From positions 20,007,395-20,071,394 of the forward strand of contig JACGWO010000004.1 of the NCBI GenBank assembly GCA_034509735.1: a stretch of 64,000 bases of DNA, given 5' to 3'. Made by a program: the position numbers and the translations under genes. The DNA is from Sesamum alatum. Taxonomy: Eukaryota > Streptophyta > Magnoliopsida > Lamiales > Pedaliaceae. Below are positions 13,001 through 24,372 of this stretch, one piece after another; the stretch's first letter is position 1, and each line of letters starts with the position of its first letter. The notes beneath the pieces were generated by a model, which had not been told where the DNA came from, did not search any database, and was given only the letters and a program-made list of their open reading frames with translations.

Positions 13001-13995
13001 TACTTGTGTTTATTCAAAATTGTTTAGTTCAGATTGTGTGATTATATGTTTGTATGTTGATGACATGTTTATTTTTGGTACCAAACTAGAAGTAGTCATT
13101 AAAACCAAGATTTTTTTGTCTTCACATTTTGATATGAAAGACTTGGGAGAAGCTGATATAATTCTTGGTTTTAAATTTAGGAAAACTGAAAATGGATTTT
13201 CCTTGAGTCAGTCACACTACATAGAGAAAATTCTAAGAGAATTTAACTGTTATGATGAAAAACCTGTTAGAACTCCCTATGATCCAAGCATTTGGCCAAA
13301 AAAGAATAATGGTGACAGTGTGTCACAAGCTGAGTATGCCAAGATTATAGGGAGTGTTATGTTTGAATTATACTAGACCAGACATAGCCTATGCAGTAAG
13401 TAGACTAAGTCGTTACATTCATAACCTCAATAGAGAACATTGGAATGCACTTCATCGCCTGTGAAGATATCTAAAAGGTACAATGAACTTTTGTTTGCAT
13501 TTCAATAAATTTTCTGTGGTGTTAGAAGGATATTGTGACGCAAACTGGGTTACTGATGATGATGAGGTGAGCTCAACTAGTGGTCATGTTTTTACCTTAG
13601 GTGGTGGAGCTATCTCTTGGAAATCTGCTAAACAAACTTGTATTGCACGCTCTACCATGGAATCTGAGTTTATTGCTCTTGACTTAACAGGTCAGGAAGC
13701 CAAGTGCCTGAGAAATCTGCTGACAGATGTGCCATTGTGGGGGTCATCTGTACCAATCTCCCTACACTGCGGTTCTCAAGCCACTATTGGGATTACCAAA
13801 AGCTGTGCGTACAATGGCAAAATAAGACATATTCACATCAGACATGGTGCAGTAGAATAGCTTCTGAAGAATGGAATAATCTCTTTGGATTATGTGAGGT
13901 CCGAGAGGAATTTGGCAGATCCTCTCACAAAAGGACTAACCAGAAGAGTCATTTTTGAGACTTCAACAGCAATGGGGCTCAAAATTCTAGAATGA
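10050..13995 (+). pseudogene. gag-pol polyprotein of copia element A
   Basis: The gag start is at 10050 (MVVPGSKTLSDLSKLEPL, UBN2-type). The frame shifts near 10495, meets TAG near 10640 and shifts again before a CX2CX4HX4C zinc knuckle (10852-10893). The protease active site reads ETGAS instead of DTGAS (Glu codon 11038-11040). The integrase HHCC region lies near 11430-11570, and the core follows with HSDLVD, RSDRGGEY and AEQKNRT (the D, D, E residues). Reverse transcriptase (12423-13376) has NVKTVFL where DVKTAFL is expected (Asn at 12798-12800), but keeps YVDDM. RNase H (13483-13995) has an in-frame TAG at 13858 and ends with the conserved LADPLTKG motif. Confidence 0.9.
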
Positions 13996-14483
13996 TACAA
14001 TATGGTAGATAGCCACATTTGTATAAATCCATAGCTTAGTATGTTGGGTGGTCCTAACAAGGACTTGATGGATGGTCCTGACAAATTGTGGGTCAGGAAG
14101 ATAGCTTCATAGCTCAGTGGTTGAGTGGTCTATAGAAATATGGACTTGATGACGCTATCAAGATGAGTGTGAAGGTACACCATCTTCTATGAAATAAAAT
14201 AGTTCTTTCTAGAGCACTCATCAGAACTCAAAGTACTAGCATAGGGCCATTAAAAGCGTTCGGACTTTATATCGCAGAACAACGAACTCTAAGGATATAA
14301 TACGTATTGTGGGGGTACCAACTTAAGCTATCGAAAGTTCAAGATTTACATCACTTTCTTTAGCCAAGTTGTAGCCTCACCTCACTACGCATTAAATCAA
14401 TCGAAAGATAATGATGCCGAAGTGTTTTCCTTCCTTCACTCAGAAAATCCTATTTTGATCTAAGTTAAGTCATTCGTGGGGAA

Positions 14484-15117
14484 TGTTGGGAATGACCAAA
14501 CTTAAAAGCTCTTCCTTTTCCTTGTCCCACATGGGTTTCACACCAAACTTCTCCTTTACATATATTGAGTTCTATTATAGCTTATAGATAAGAACTGTGA
14601 GTGGGTGGATTTTGGAAGAATTGCCACATGCGCGCGCCCGCCTGTCCCATCCTGGTCCGGGCCGAGACGGACCGCGCGTGATTATGTTCTTTTTGGAAAA
14701 AAATTACTTCAATTTCCTATAGATTTCATCTTTGAATTGTTCAAATTGACCAAGTCTTGGAGGTTGAGGAAAATACTCCTCATATCCGTTCTTTTCTACA
14801 TAGAAGGAGTCTTTTCTCTAGATTTTTCTCAATGTTCACAAGCCTTTGTTTCCTATAAATAGCCTCAGTTAGTGCCTCATTTGAGCACTAATAAATTCGA
14901 GCTCCACACTTCTTCCATTTCTCTGTTTTTATTTATTCTCTCTGAGTGTTAATTTGAGTGAGTTGTCCCACACTCTCTACCACGAGTGCACGTTTTAGAG
15001 GGTATAGCTGTGTGAACTATGGGGAGCGATCAATATATTCTGTTTGCACCTCGGTAGCTCCGAAATTTTACTTTCAAGGCAGTGATTTTTTCCACGACAC
15101 AGCTTCATTTTTCGATA
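14484..15117 (+). repeat. 3' LTR of copia element A (634 bp)
   Basis: This LTR matches the 5' LTR along its length but lacks about 196 bp present there. A TATA box (cctataaata) lies at 14852-14861. It is followed directly by the ATTTA target duplication. Confidence 0.88.
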
Positions 15118-15122
15118 ATTTA

Positions 15123-15701
15123 ATAAATACTTGAATGGATATGCAACAACACTTTAATGATCTTGCACAACAGTTACTTGCATTACACTTGCAAGATTCA
15201 AATATTAATAAATATCAATTATCTATTAATCTGTATATGCTAGGGGGGTCTTTAGACCAAAATTGAGCAGTTTTTACTCAATTCTAATTTTTTAGAATTT
15301 TAAATTCTTTTTATTATAATAAATATTCCTATTCATTATTTTAAAATTGGAGTGTTAATAATTATTTTTCTAATACATAATTTTAATCAATTTACATAAT
15401 CAATATTAGTTACTGTTTATGTTACCATATTTTAATTATTCATTCTATACTACTTATTGATATGTTGCAATCAACAAGTTTCCTTATTTTTCAGACTCCA
15501 TCTTTTTGATATTTCAAACTTTTAATATTTAGTTTCCAAAATTATTTCATTATTAAGATAATTATGGTAAATAACAATGCTTAATAAAGAGGAATGATGT
15601 ATTTTTTAAAAAAATATAAGATATCTTGCACTTTCCTTCTTGTTTAAATTCTAAATTTGATGGGTCTTTATTAATGTCTTTTCATTATATTAGGTTTATG
15701 G

Positions 15702-15740
<39 letters not shown>

Positions 15741-16479
15741 CTATTTCATATTTTGTTGGGTGAGTGGGAATTAATCTTACATGAACATAAAGGCAATATA
15801 TGAACATAAGGAGACTTTCATAATCCTAGGTTTGGGGAAAAAATTCTCCGAATGCTTTTTAATTTTTATATTATTATTTATTTTATTTCATGAGTTCAGG
15901 AATATATTATCATTTTTCATGACTTCGTGAAATATTTCTTATGTCAATGTTATTTTCAATGCTTTTTAATTTCTTTATTTTATCATTTTTTTTTTGTTTC
16001 GTTAGTTCATGAAATATATTTGTTAATTTGTATTGTCTATCTTTTCAAATAATAAATAATATTCCAAGTCCACAATAAACAGAAAAGGAGATCAAGGTAT
16101 GATTTTTTTTTTTTCTTTCATTGGTTTTATTAATATTTTTTATTATAAATTATTTTATTTTATGAGTTCATGAACATGTGATTTATGTGTTAATCATAGA
16201 ATTTTTATTCAATTTATAGTTATTATCATGTGCATTTTGACTATTTTATTAATAATCTTTGGTAGAGGAATTGGATTTTGCATAACTTTTCACTAGTGAG
16301 AATCAATACGATCATCACAATTTTAATTTTGTTATTATCAACTATTTTATTGTTTGAGTTCGTGAATGATGTGATATATACAATTACTTTAGAATAAAAA
16401 AACAAAAGAAAAAACTAATAAATGAAAATAAAATACAAGACAATTGATCGAATGGACTATCTAATTCTCTCCCCCCCCC
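15123..16479. other. AT-rich intergenic DNA with a (TA)n microsatellite
   Basis: No coding potential is visible. The region has a (TA)n run at about 15704-15736, several poly-T runs, and a poly-C run (about 16471-16482) at the edge of the next pseudogene. Confidence 0.5.
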
Positions 16480-17403
16480 CCCAACGGAATATCCATACAA
16501 ACCAAACCGTAACCCCAACCCCAGTGGACGATGGTGGTGATGAGGACAGCGGGGAGGCTAGCAGCACTACTAGCGCCCACCAGCGCAAGCCCGGGGGATG
16601 GTTCTACTCTATCACCACAATAAAGGAGGCGATCTTGCATAGGTTCAATATCTAGGAATTTACGGCAGTGGCTGAACAAGTATTGGAAAAACGGGATGAG
16701 GAATTCTTGGAAGCATTGACATCGTTGATGGCTCGCTGGGTTGACTTGATTGGCAGTAAGCAGTGTGCGGCACCCAACAAAGCGCTAAGCAACGAGGCTG
16801 CGACACCGAGCCCTGTACCGAGCCCTATACCGGAGGAGCATAGTAGGCTTAAGTTGCCCAGGGTGCCCCGGAACCCTAACCCTAGTTCTTTTGGGCACAT
16901 GGAATTGGATATCTTTTTTTGGTTCAGTGCGTTTGAATGCTAGCCCTAGCATGCATGTGGATCCGATGGCTATGGGCTTTGAGAACTCCACTCAAAAATC
17001 GCTGAAATTTGTTCCACCTGACACTCAGAATGGGGTTCTAGTGGTCAAGCCGATGGCTGCTATGGTGGCTAAGGGATCTAAACGATAGCAGGCAACCGCG
17101 GTAGGGTACTTCGTGGGCAAGCGGCCGTACTTCCCACACCTGGAGGCGTTTGCACATGCACGATCTACTTGGTCTCTTGTCAAGGATGTGGTGGTATCAT
17201 CAACGGGATTCTACTTCTTTACTTTCAAGACGATGGTGGCTATGGAGGAGGTTATTGAAGGGGGGTCGTGGCTGCCGGGCATGGTGCTAAAAAAACAACA
17301 GCACCAAAAAATACCAGTTTGGGTGAAATTCCGGAACCTGCCGATTGAGTATTGGACTTTTCATTTGTCAAAGTTGTTTCTCTTTGAAAATATATTTTTT
17401 TAG
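16480..17403 (+). pseudogene. DUF4283-type LINE ORF1-like pseudogene
   Basis: Three broken frames form one degraded protein. The N-terminal part is acidic and rich in Ser and Thr (16500-16655). A Pro-rich linker follows (16668-16940). The C-terminal block at 17113-17403 contains GKRPYFPHLEAFAHARSTW, FYFFTFKTMVAMEEVIEG and VWVKFRNLPIEYW, which follow the DUF4283 pattern. This domain occurs in plant LINE ORF1 proteins and in related zinc-knuckle proteins derived from them. It differs clearly from the ORF1 of the two LINEs in this window, so it is another family. No endonuclease or reverse transcriptase follows, so the piece is truncated after the DUF4283 region. Confidence 0.65.
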
Positions 17404-19448
17404 TTATTCAGTGATATGTTATCATGCGCTTTAATTTTCTCTTTCATAGACTTAATTTAAGTATTTTGTTTAATTTTTTTATTTTTTAAAGTGTATTTTC
17501 TTCAATTGTTTCTAATTTGATAGTGGTCGATCATATGACTTCTATCTGCACAGTTTCATTTTTCAATTCGCATATATACTCTTGATTTTTGAATTTTCTA
17601 TTTTTATCTTTTTTCCCCAATACAAAGACATTACCTCATTGTTTCTCATATAAACGTATTTATTTTATTTATTTCTTTTTTCTTCTAAAGATATAATTTA
17701 TGTAATTATCCTTACATGATTATTGTTTTTCTTCTCCTTTTATGTTTTATCTGTTTACTATAGAGCGTGAGACATTTATTTTATTTTTTGTCTAAATAAA
17801 ATAAATTTTGAGAATTACAAGATCTCACTTTAATATATGTTCACTTTCTTGATTTTTGTTGTTTAATTGATTTAGATACTGAGGACATTAATTAATATGA
17901 TTAAAATGGATTAACTTTGTAGTACGTTCGCTCTTTCATCATTGACTAATGTTATTGATCAAAATCCTTATATTACGTTCTGTATTTTTTATTTTCAAAT
18001 AAAAAAAATTATGTGAGAATTTGGCTGGTTAGTCGACATTTTACTATTTACTTCAAATTTTTTTTTTTTAGAAAAACCTGGTAATATTAAACAAAGGAAA
18101 TAAGGTCAAAGTTCATACATATAGCTAACCAAGCTAATATGAAAAAGCGGAAAATGCCAGCCCTATTTGTTTCAATTATTTTTTCCTTTTTTTTTATTTG
18201 TTAATTTGGCTTCCAGTACTGAATTTGTCTAACTTAGTATGTTCTAAGGTGTCAACGACCTATGTAACGTGTCGTCCTTATTGTATGTTAATTGACCTTG
18301 ATGGATTGGGCTCATTTTTTGAGTTTGCCAGGGTAATAAAAATAAGACAAGTTATTGGCTTAATATTTTAATCATAGGCCAGCAAGGCCTAAATCTGTTG
18401 AGCCTGCTGGGTTGTACATGCGGTAGGGGCCCACTTCCTTATTTTGGGGTTTTATAAAAAATATTTGAGAAGACATCAATTTTCTAAAATGAATATAACC
18501 TATCAAATAGTCCAAATTAAAGAAGATAATACAACAATTACATAACACAATTCAAGCCATCGATCAAAGCAGCAATTTATGACTCCCAAGTTTGTGGAAG
18601 CGATAAAAGCTTTTCTAACTATAGTATAAGCTTTGGGAAGAAGATGAAGAAGACTTTTGGGCAGGAGACCGGAGACCAAAGAAAAATTAATATTGTTCTT
18701 ATATTTACCATTATTTTTGGAATTGATCTAGTTGTAAATGATCGGATTAACCCATTTTATTTCTAATCTCTAATTTCGGGTTGTTGCATCAAAACAAATT
18801 CAATTATATTCATACTTAAAACACGTTTTTAAGTTTTTTTTGTAATAAAATATCACGGATTTTAGTTTTTTTGTCACAAAATGTCATGTCCCATGTGCAA
18901 AGAACATGACATTTTGGGACAAAAAAAACTTAAAAACGGATTTTATGAGACTAAAACAACCATCTACCTAAATTGTGGTACCAAAACAAATTACGCCATA
19001 ATCTTACGGGACCAAATACGAGTATGCAATCAATACACCCAATCCGAAACCAATTAATCTGGACTAAAACCTACCCCAAATTATTATTGCATGGCGTGCT
19101 GATATATAATAGAGTTCCCAATTGCAGAAGGATCCCGAAACAGTGGTGGCCAATTCCAACAAAAGAGTCAGTTTCCACGTTTCGGGAGGCTGTCTGATTT
19201 GGAATTGTTGGCTTCTAACCATGTTGAGGATGTGTACCCGCAAAGCCTCTCAAATCCGTCGAAGGATAAAGTGATATACACATCCACATCCCCTTCTTTT
19301 CTTGATAAGTATTTCCACGTCAGTCTTCATCACCCTTTGTTTCTTTCAACTCTAACCTAACTTGATTCCGTGTTCATTTTCTTCTCTCCTTTCTCGGTTG
19401 GCATCCTACATGCTATAAACGATTTAAGCAAAATTTATGTATAACTAT
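17404..19448. other. AT-rich intergenic DNA with one long hairpin
   Basis: No gene is recognised. A perfect 20-bp inverted repeat (18824-18843 against 18919-18938) encloses a second partial inverted repeat and is probably a MITE relic. The GC-richer stretch 18970-19400 has promoter-like elements (ccacgtcag near 19315) but no supported reading frame. Confidence 0.45.
18824..18938. repeat. Inverted repeat, hairpin (MITE relic?)
   Basis: The arm cgtttttaagttttttttgt at 18824-18843 is the exact reverse complement of 18919-18938. Inside, acaaaatgtcatgt pairs imperfectly with the stretch acatgacattttggg. The total span is 115 bp. Target duplications are not evident. Confidence 0.6.
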
Positions 19449-19451
19449 TAT

Positions 19452-20201
19452 CACTAGAAAAATTATGATTTTTCACTATAGTTAATTACTATAGTAAAAA
19501 ATAAAAATTACGACGAATACAAATTAATCACAGCTTTTCAACGGTCATTGGCTAATGTTTCTGCAAGTATGGTTAAAATAGGGGAAAAAACACTTTTCGT
19601 CCTGTAGTTTAGGGCCTTTCCACTTTTGATCTCATTGATTACGGGATTCTCACTTTTGGTCCCATAATTTCTAAAAACTAGCACTTTTAGTCCCATATCA
19701 CCTTTTCATTAAATTTTTTAACGGAAAACACCACATGCTTAGAACATGGTCATTAGCGTCTTTACACTCTTAGTCCCATATGTTATGTGATTCTCACTTT
19801 TGGCCCATAACTTTCAAAAAGTAACATTTTTGGTCATATGCACTTAACGGCCATGTGGCACTTTCCGTTAAATATCTAATAGAAAGTGCTTGGGATCGAA
19901 CGTGCTACTTTTTTAAAGTTATAGGACCAAAAGTGAGAATTCAGTATCCAATGGGACCAAAAGTGGAAAGGCCCTAAGTTATGGGGTGAAAGATATTATG
20001 TCCCTATCAAAATATTAGCCATGACAAAAATCATGACAAATGTTTGGGGTATGGCTAAAAATCATGGCAAATATGATTAACCATAGTGAAAATTTAAGTT
20101 TTTGAATTGGTTTGTTTAGCGGTGGTTAATAGTGTTGATTTGCCATATTTTTTGACATATGGCCATTTATATTGTAGCGAAAATTTAATTTTTTTGTAGT
20201 A
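19452..20201. mobile_element. Non-autonomous CACTA-type element (750 bp) with TSD
   Basis: The left end reads CACTAGAAAAATTATG and the right end, on the other strand, reads TACTACAAAAAAATTAAA. The inverted termini stay similar over about 29 bp, with attttt/cgctata-like continuation. The trinucleotide TAT occurs immediately outside both ends (19449-19451 and 20202-20204), matching the 3-bp duplication typical of CACTA elements. There is no transposase. The interior contains another MITE (19581-20004). The last base of the right terminus has drifted from the canonical CACTA. Confidence 0.7.
19581..20004. mobile_element. Mutator-like MITE nested in the CACTA-type element
   Basis: The ends form long imperfect inverted repeats. 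On the left are the phrases agggcctttccactttt and ctcacttttggtcccata. On the right their complements appear as ggaccaaaagtgagaa and aaaagtggaaaggcccta. Outside lie gttaaaata (left) and atcaaaata (right), a plausible 9-bp target duplication with two mismatches. This repeated phrase is characteristic of plant non-autonomous Mutator-like elements with long inverted repeats. It has no coding capacity. Confidence 0.6.
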
Positions 20202-20541
20202 TATACAAAGTTTCAAAGATAACATAAATTTATTTGTTTATTTTGCTTGAATTGCCTTGTTTTGTTTGCGTAACCTTTTGTTCGGTTAATAAATTGATTT
20301 GGATATTTGTGTGAGCTTGTAAGATTTTGAGAACAGTTTACAACATGTTTGAAGCTTATAAAGTGTTTTATATTTTATGTTTAGAAAAGACGTTATAAAA
20401 TTTAACGTCTCATATTACAACATGACATGGCCATGACTACGCAGAGCAACCTTTTTCAGTACCAAACGTTGGTATGGGTGAACCTCGTACTCATTAAATG
20501 ATTCATGACCACTCTCTGTCTATTGGAAGATATAGATTAAA

Positions 20542-20998
20542 AGGTAAATTATAATTATCTCTTCAGAAGTTTACATAATTGTAAATATTTCTTCGTAGGT
20601 TAAAATATTATAAACACCTTATTCAAATAAAAAATAATTATGTAGCCCTCAGACGGAATGTGAAAAGTACTATTTTATCCTTATTGAATTTTTATTTTTT
20701 AAAAAAAAATATTTGAAAAAATATAAAAAAAATCTAAGAGTAGGTACAATAAATATTCCATAGAGAACATTACATCATAAAAATATTTTAGAAAAGTCTA
20801 AAAGATATATAAAATTATACCTTATAATTCAAAAGGGTATTTGGGGCAATTTACCATAAAAATTGGATAGAAACTGAATGGAATGGGCCCGTTGTTAGAC
20901 GGACATTAAAGTTAGGGAGATATTTTTGTAATTTTTCAAACAAGGAGGAGGTATTTAATTATATTAAATCTCGGGAGAAGGTGGTTGTAATTTACCCT
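20542..20998. mobile_element. MITE with GGTAAATTA termini (457 bp)
   Basis: The left end reads aggtaaattataa and the right end, reversed, reads agggtaaattacaa. Both termini continue with related sequence referring to each other imperfectly. Flanks agattaaa and aaattaaa are a probable 8-bp target duplication with one mismatch. It is the same kind of element as the one at 21858-22112. There is no open reading frame. Confidence 0.5.
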
Positions 20999-21418
20999 AA
21001 ATTAAATGTTATAATTAAGACTTGCGAGCTATCCACAAGTTTCTTCTTTCTACATGTAATAAAAATCGATTGACGTAGGACAACTAATTAAAATTTAAGT
21101 TAAATATAATTACGCATTTTTATTTGCAATAAGAGAATTTTATTTAATGTCGAAGTGATAAAATAATGAATTTAGCCCATATTTTTATAGGTTTACAACG
21201 GAAGAGTTCTAATAGAAGTAGGAAATAAAATTTGAATAAATAAAAACTACTACAAAATTCTTATCTAATGATCATCCATGATTGGGATGCTGACTCTGTT
21301 CTAGTTAATTATAATTTATCTTTTAATATTTTTTCTTTCTCCATCACAGATATCTCTAATTAAAGTTTTGGAAACTTAATTATGAAAAAATCAGAACTGT
21401 TATCACTTGATATATATG

Positions 21419-21675
21419 ATTTTTTTTTAGTTGAAAGCGATTAATTTTATTAATTGAAATAAAACGATTACAATCAGTTCTATCAGCATTAATATTTGAC
21501 AGAGATAATTACAACACTCATGTCGACAATATCACAGTAACTAATATTTTGTTATTACAGCAAACAATAAACCTATTATATAGTAGAAACAAATCATCCC
21601 ACACAGGGAATTCAAACCCTTGACCTCTTGAATCATGGGGCCTCAATTTCACCAAGTGAGTTAGGCTTAATTGGC
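21419..21675 (-). mobile_element. tRNA-derived SINE (257 bp) with 15-bp TSD
   Basis: Read on the minus strand from 21675, the 5' part contains TAACTCACTTGGT, close to the tRNA A box TAGCTCAGTTGGT. About 40 bases later comes GGTTTGAATTCC, close to the B box GGTTCGAATCCC. These are RNA polymerase III internal promoter elements. The minus-strand 3' end is an A run (poly-T at 21420-21428 on the + strand). Identical 15-bp direct repeats CACTTGATATATATG flank it at 21404-21418 and 21676-21690, as expected for LINE-driven target-primed insertion. The perfect duplication suggests a fairly recent insertion. I do not assign a named SINE family. Confidence 0.82.
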
Positions 21676-21857
21676 CACTTGATATATATGGTTAATATTG
21701 AGGATTCTGTGATCGTGGCTTAATATTTTCTGTACTAATACTGTTTTTGGTAGTAGTGTATACAACCACCAAATAAATTATTCAAAAAACTAATTTGTCA
21801 ACAGTTAAGCATCAATTTGTATTATTGACGAAATTTACATGAATGAAAAAAAAAAAA

Positions 21858-22112
21858 GGTAAATTATATTGACACTTTTTGAGGTTAAACTCAATTACAC
21901 AAATACCTCCTATCTTTTTTGAAATTATAGCTACACCCCTGAGTAGTGTTAGTGTAATATTTTTCAAAGGGTATTAGTGTAAGCTTTGACTTTGAATATG
22001 AGGTGTAGTTGTAATACAATTACAACCTCAGGGGGTGTAGCTATAATTTTACAAAAGATTGGATGTTTGTGTAATTGAGTCTAATTTCAAGGGGTGTCAC
22101 TGTAATTTACCC
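21858..22112. mobile_element. Palindromic MITE with ~100-bp inverted repeats (255 bp)
   Basis: The left half runs ggtaaattatattgacac... and the right half, reversed, runs gggtaaattacagtgacac.... The arms remain alignable for roughly 100 bp and share actcaattacacaaa and aattatagctacacccc, so almost the whole element can fold back on itself. Poly-A runs flank both sides (before 21858 and after 22112), consistent with an A-rich target duplication. It is non-coding, and related termini occur at 20542-20998. Confidence 0.65.
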
Positions 22113-23139
22113 AAAAAAAAAAAAAAAAAACTCTACAAGTCTAAAAATATAGACTGCAGAAACAATTAGTCATTCCGAGAAAATGAGCCAATATTAGAAT
22201 ATAACATGTATGGTCAATATGAGAAAGCTTATATTATAAAAGCATAAAATCTCCCAACTATTAGAAAAATGGTTTGGGAAATTTCCTTAAATTGTTTCTG
22301 CCTATTTGGTCATTTGCTTCTACTTATGAAAGGTGCTTTTAACTTCAAATTAGTTCTAATAGCAATTATGACATATAAGTGTTATTCATCACAACCATAG
22401 TAATTTTTAGGTTGTATATTAAAATGCATTTTACTATAAACAGAAAACATTTAAAAACAATATTAACAGATTAATTAATATAAGCCGATTTGACAATTTT
22501 GAGGGTTTATTTGTTAAAATAGATTTTATTTGTCAAGTTGAAAAAATATTCTTATTAGAATATCTTCAAAAATAATATTTGTTATCAAAGCATACACTGT
22601 TTTTGTGTATACACCTAATTTTAAGAAAATAATATTCTATAGTCAAAGATGCCCTATAAGAATTTAGAGACAAATAAACCAAAAAACACTCTATAAATAA
22701 AATGTCCAATAAATTCTTTAAGTTCAAATCTGAATGATATTGTGTAGTTTTCATTCAGTACAAATAGCATAATATTACTTCGAATTCTTCTCCCGTCATG
22801 AGAGTTTCTTTCTCTCTTTATGAGAGTTGCTTAGGCTCGCCATTACAAGGATTCTGTTTTGCTCTTAATGGTTCATCCCTTTTGAGATCTCATCATCACC
22901 ATCATATGCCGGACTAATCCCGTAATTTGAAGGCTTATATTGGAGCTATTCCTCTTTTCTACTTTCCGCAATCTATTTTTGCTTTCCTTTACCACTTCTT
23001 TGTTACCTTTTTTTCCTTGTCTTGTTAGGGTTTGGCTTACTTTAATTTGATTTTCTATTTTTTGAATTTTCTGTACAAGGTACTGTAGTAGCAGATCTGG
23101 TTTATCTTTCCTTACACCCTTTCTGATATAGACCTGATT

Positions 23140-24360
23140 TTCTTTAGTATGATATGATCTCATTGATGAACTTGAGAGGCAATTATCTTTATCTACTGTT
23201 GAAGTGAATGGTGTGGTGATTCCTTTGGGCTATGGCATGGTGATTCACATCTGCAAGGTTTATGGTGTAGTAGGTAGGCTTCTATCACATAAATCATTCC
23301 ACTTCAATGCTCTAAACGTTCAACACTTATTGCAGCATTCAACCCGACCATGGGGATGGATATGAGAATGATAGACAGGAGCCGAATATTATTACATTTT
23401 AATCATCATGTGGACCATAAAAGAATGATTGATAATGCTCCATGGGCTTACAAGAAGAACCTTCTAGTCCTCAACACGGTGGCATCCGAAAAAAACCTTA
23501 TGGAAGTTGATTTGAACTGGTGTAATCTTCATGTTCACATTCATGGTTTACCGCTATGTAAGAAGAACAAGGGAATTGCGAAATTCATAGGAAATCAAAT
23601 TGGTCGATTCAAGGACATAGATATGGACAACTTGGATGTACTGTGGGGTTCTTCGCTTCATATCAGTGTTAGTCTTACATCACTAACCCGCTCAAAAGGG
23701 TTTTAAGGATTCGAAGTTATAGGCAATGCACAACTGATTTCATTTACGTACGAGAAGTTGCGGAAATTTTTTTTACCTTAATGGTTGTTTAGGACACCTG
23801 GCAAAGTTCTGTGAGTTGCAACTCAAAGAAGATTTTGTTGATTCGAGAGATAATACATTGAACCTTGGCTTCGTGCACCCAACCTTTCAACTCCAAAACA
23901 AGTTGCAAGCTTCAAGCTCCCAAGCATCTTCCACTTGCAGACATCGACCCACATTCATCATTGATTCTTCGAGGTCTACTAGATTGATTATCAAGATTCC
24001 CAAGAGGTGCATCAGTATTTGGCGATTTCCGATCGAGCTCTGTACAATAGAATACTCATAGTGGCCTTTCAAGATTCTCTATGTGGATTACTATCTAAAA
24101 AGACAACGGAATGAGACCAGAAGTCCCGTTCATGCATCATATGAAAACCAAAACCCCAATATCATCCATCCTACCCCAAGCAACCAATCTCAAAACATTG
24201 AATTTCAGAACAAATTGCCCATTCCCCCTAAAACCACTCACGCCATCCCCCCATTGTTATCCCAGAAACACCCCAGCTCGATTACTACTACTGGCCACCT
24301 CTAAGTATCTCTCCAAGCACCTCCACCACACTCACAATCTCAGGTAAAATCCCATCCCGT
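23140..24360 (+). pseudogene. LINE ORF1 (DUF4283), copy 2
   Basis: The best open part is 23350-23706. It starts MGMDMRMIDRSRILLHFNHH, contains NAPWAYKKNLLVLNTV, VHIHGLPLCKKNKGIAK and IGNQIGRFKDIDMDN, and runs into the zinc-knuckle side (SLTRSKGF). It keeps more of the DUF4283 core than copy 1. A stop follows at 23704-23706, and the Pro/Ser-rich tail continues in other frames to 24304. The insertion of the solo LTR at 24373 separates it from ORF2. Confidence 0.7.
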
Positions 24361-24372
24361 CTATCACTAGAA

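Larger units (their letters stand above)
9187..15117 (+). mobile_element. Ty1/copia retrotransposon A, complete structure, decayed coding region
   Basis: Two LTRs both start TGTTGGGAATGAC (9187 and 14484). The 5-bp sequence ATTTA occurs immediately outside each end (9182-9186 and 15118-15122) and is a perfect target duplication. The interior reads gag, zinc knuckle, protease, integrase, reverse transcriptase, RNase H, which is the copia order. A purine-rich tract (tcgtggggaa) precedes the 3' LTR. I could not recognise the usual tRNA-Met primer site after the 5' LTR. Many stops and shifts, plus substituted catalytic residues, show it is dead. Confidence 0.92.

Noticed and set aside
18970..19400. 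Possible host gene promoter or first exon
   Set aside because: The composition is gene-like and contains ccacgtcag, but no open frame, splice pattern or homology could be supported.
21590..21675. Possible tRNA gene on the minus strand
   Set aside because: A and B box resemblances are imperfect, there is no acceptor stem, and the flanking 15-bp duplication and poly-A end show a SINE.
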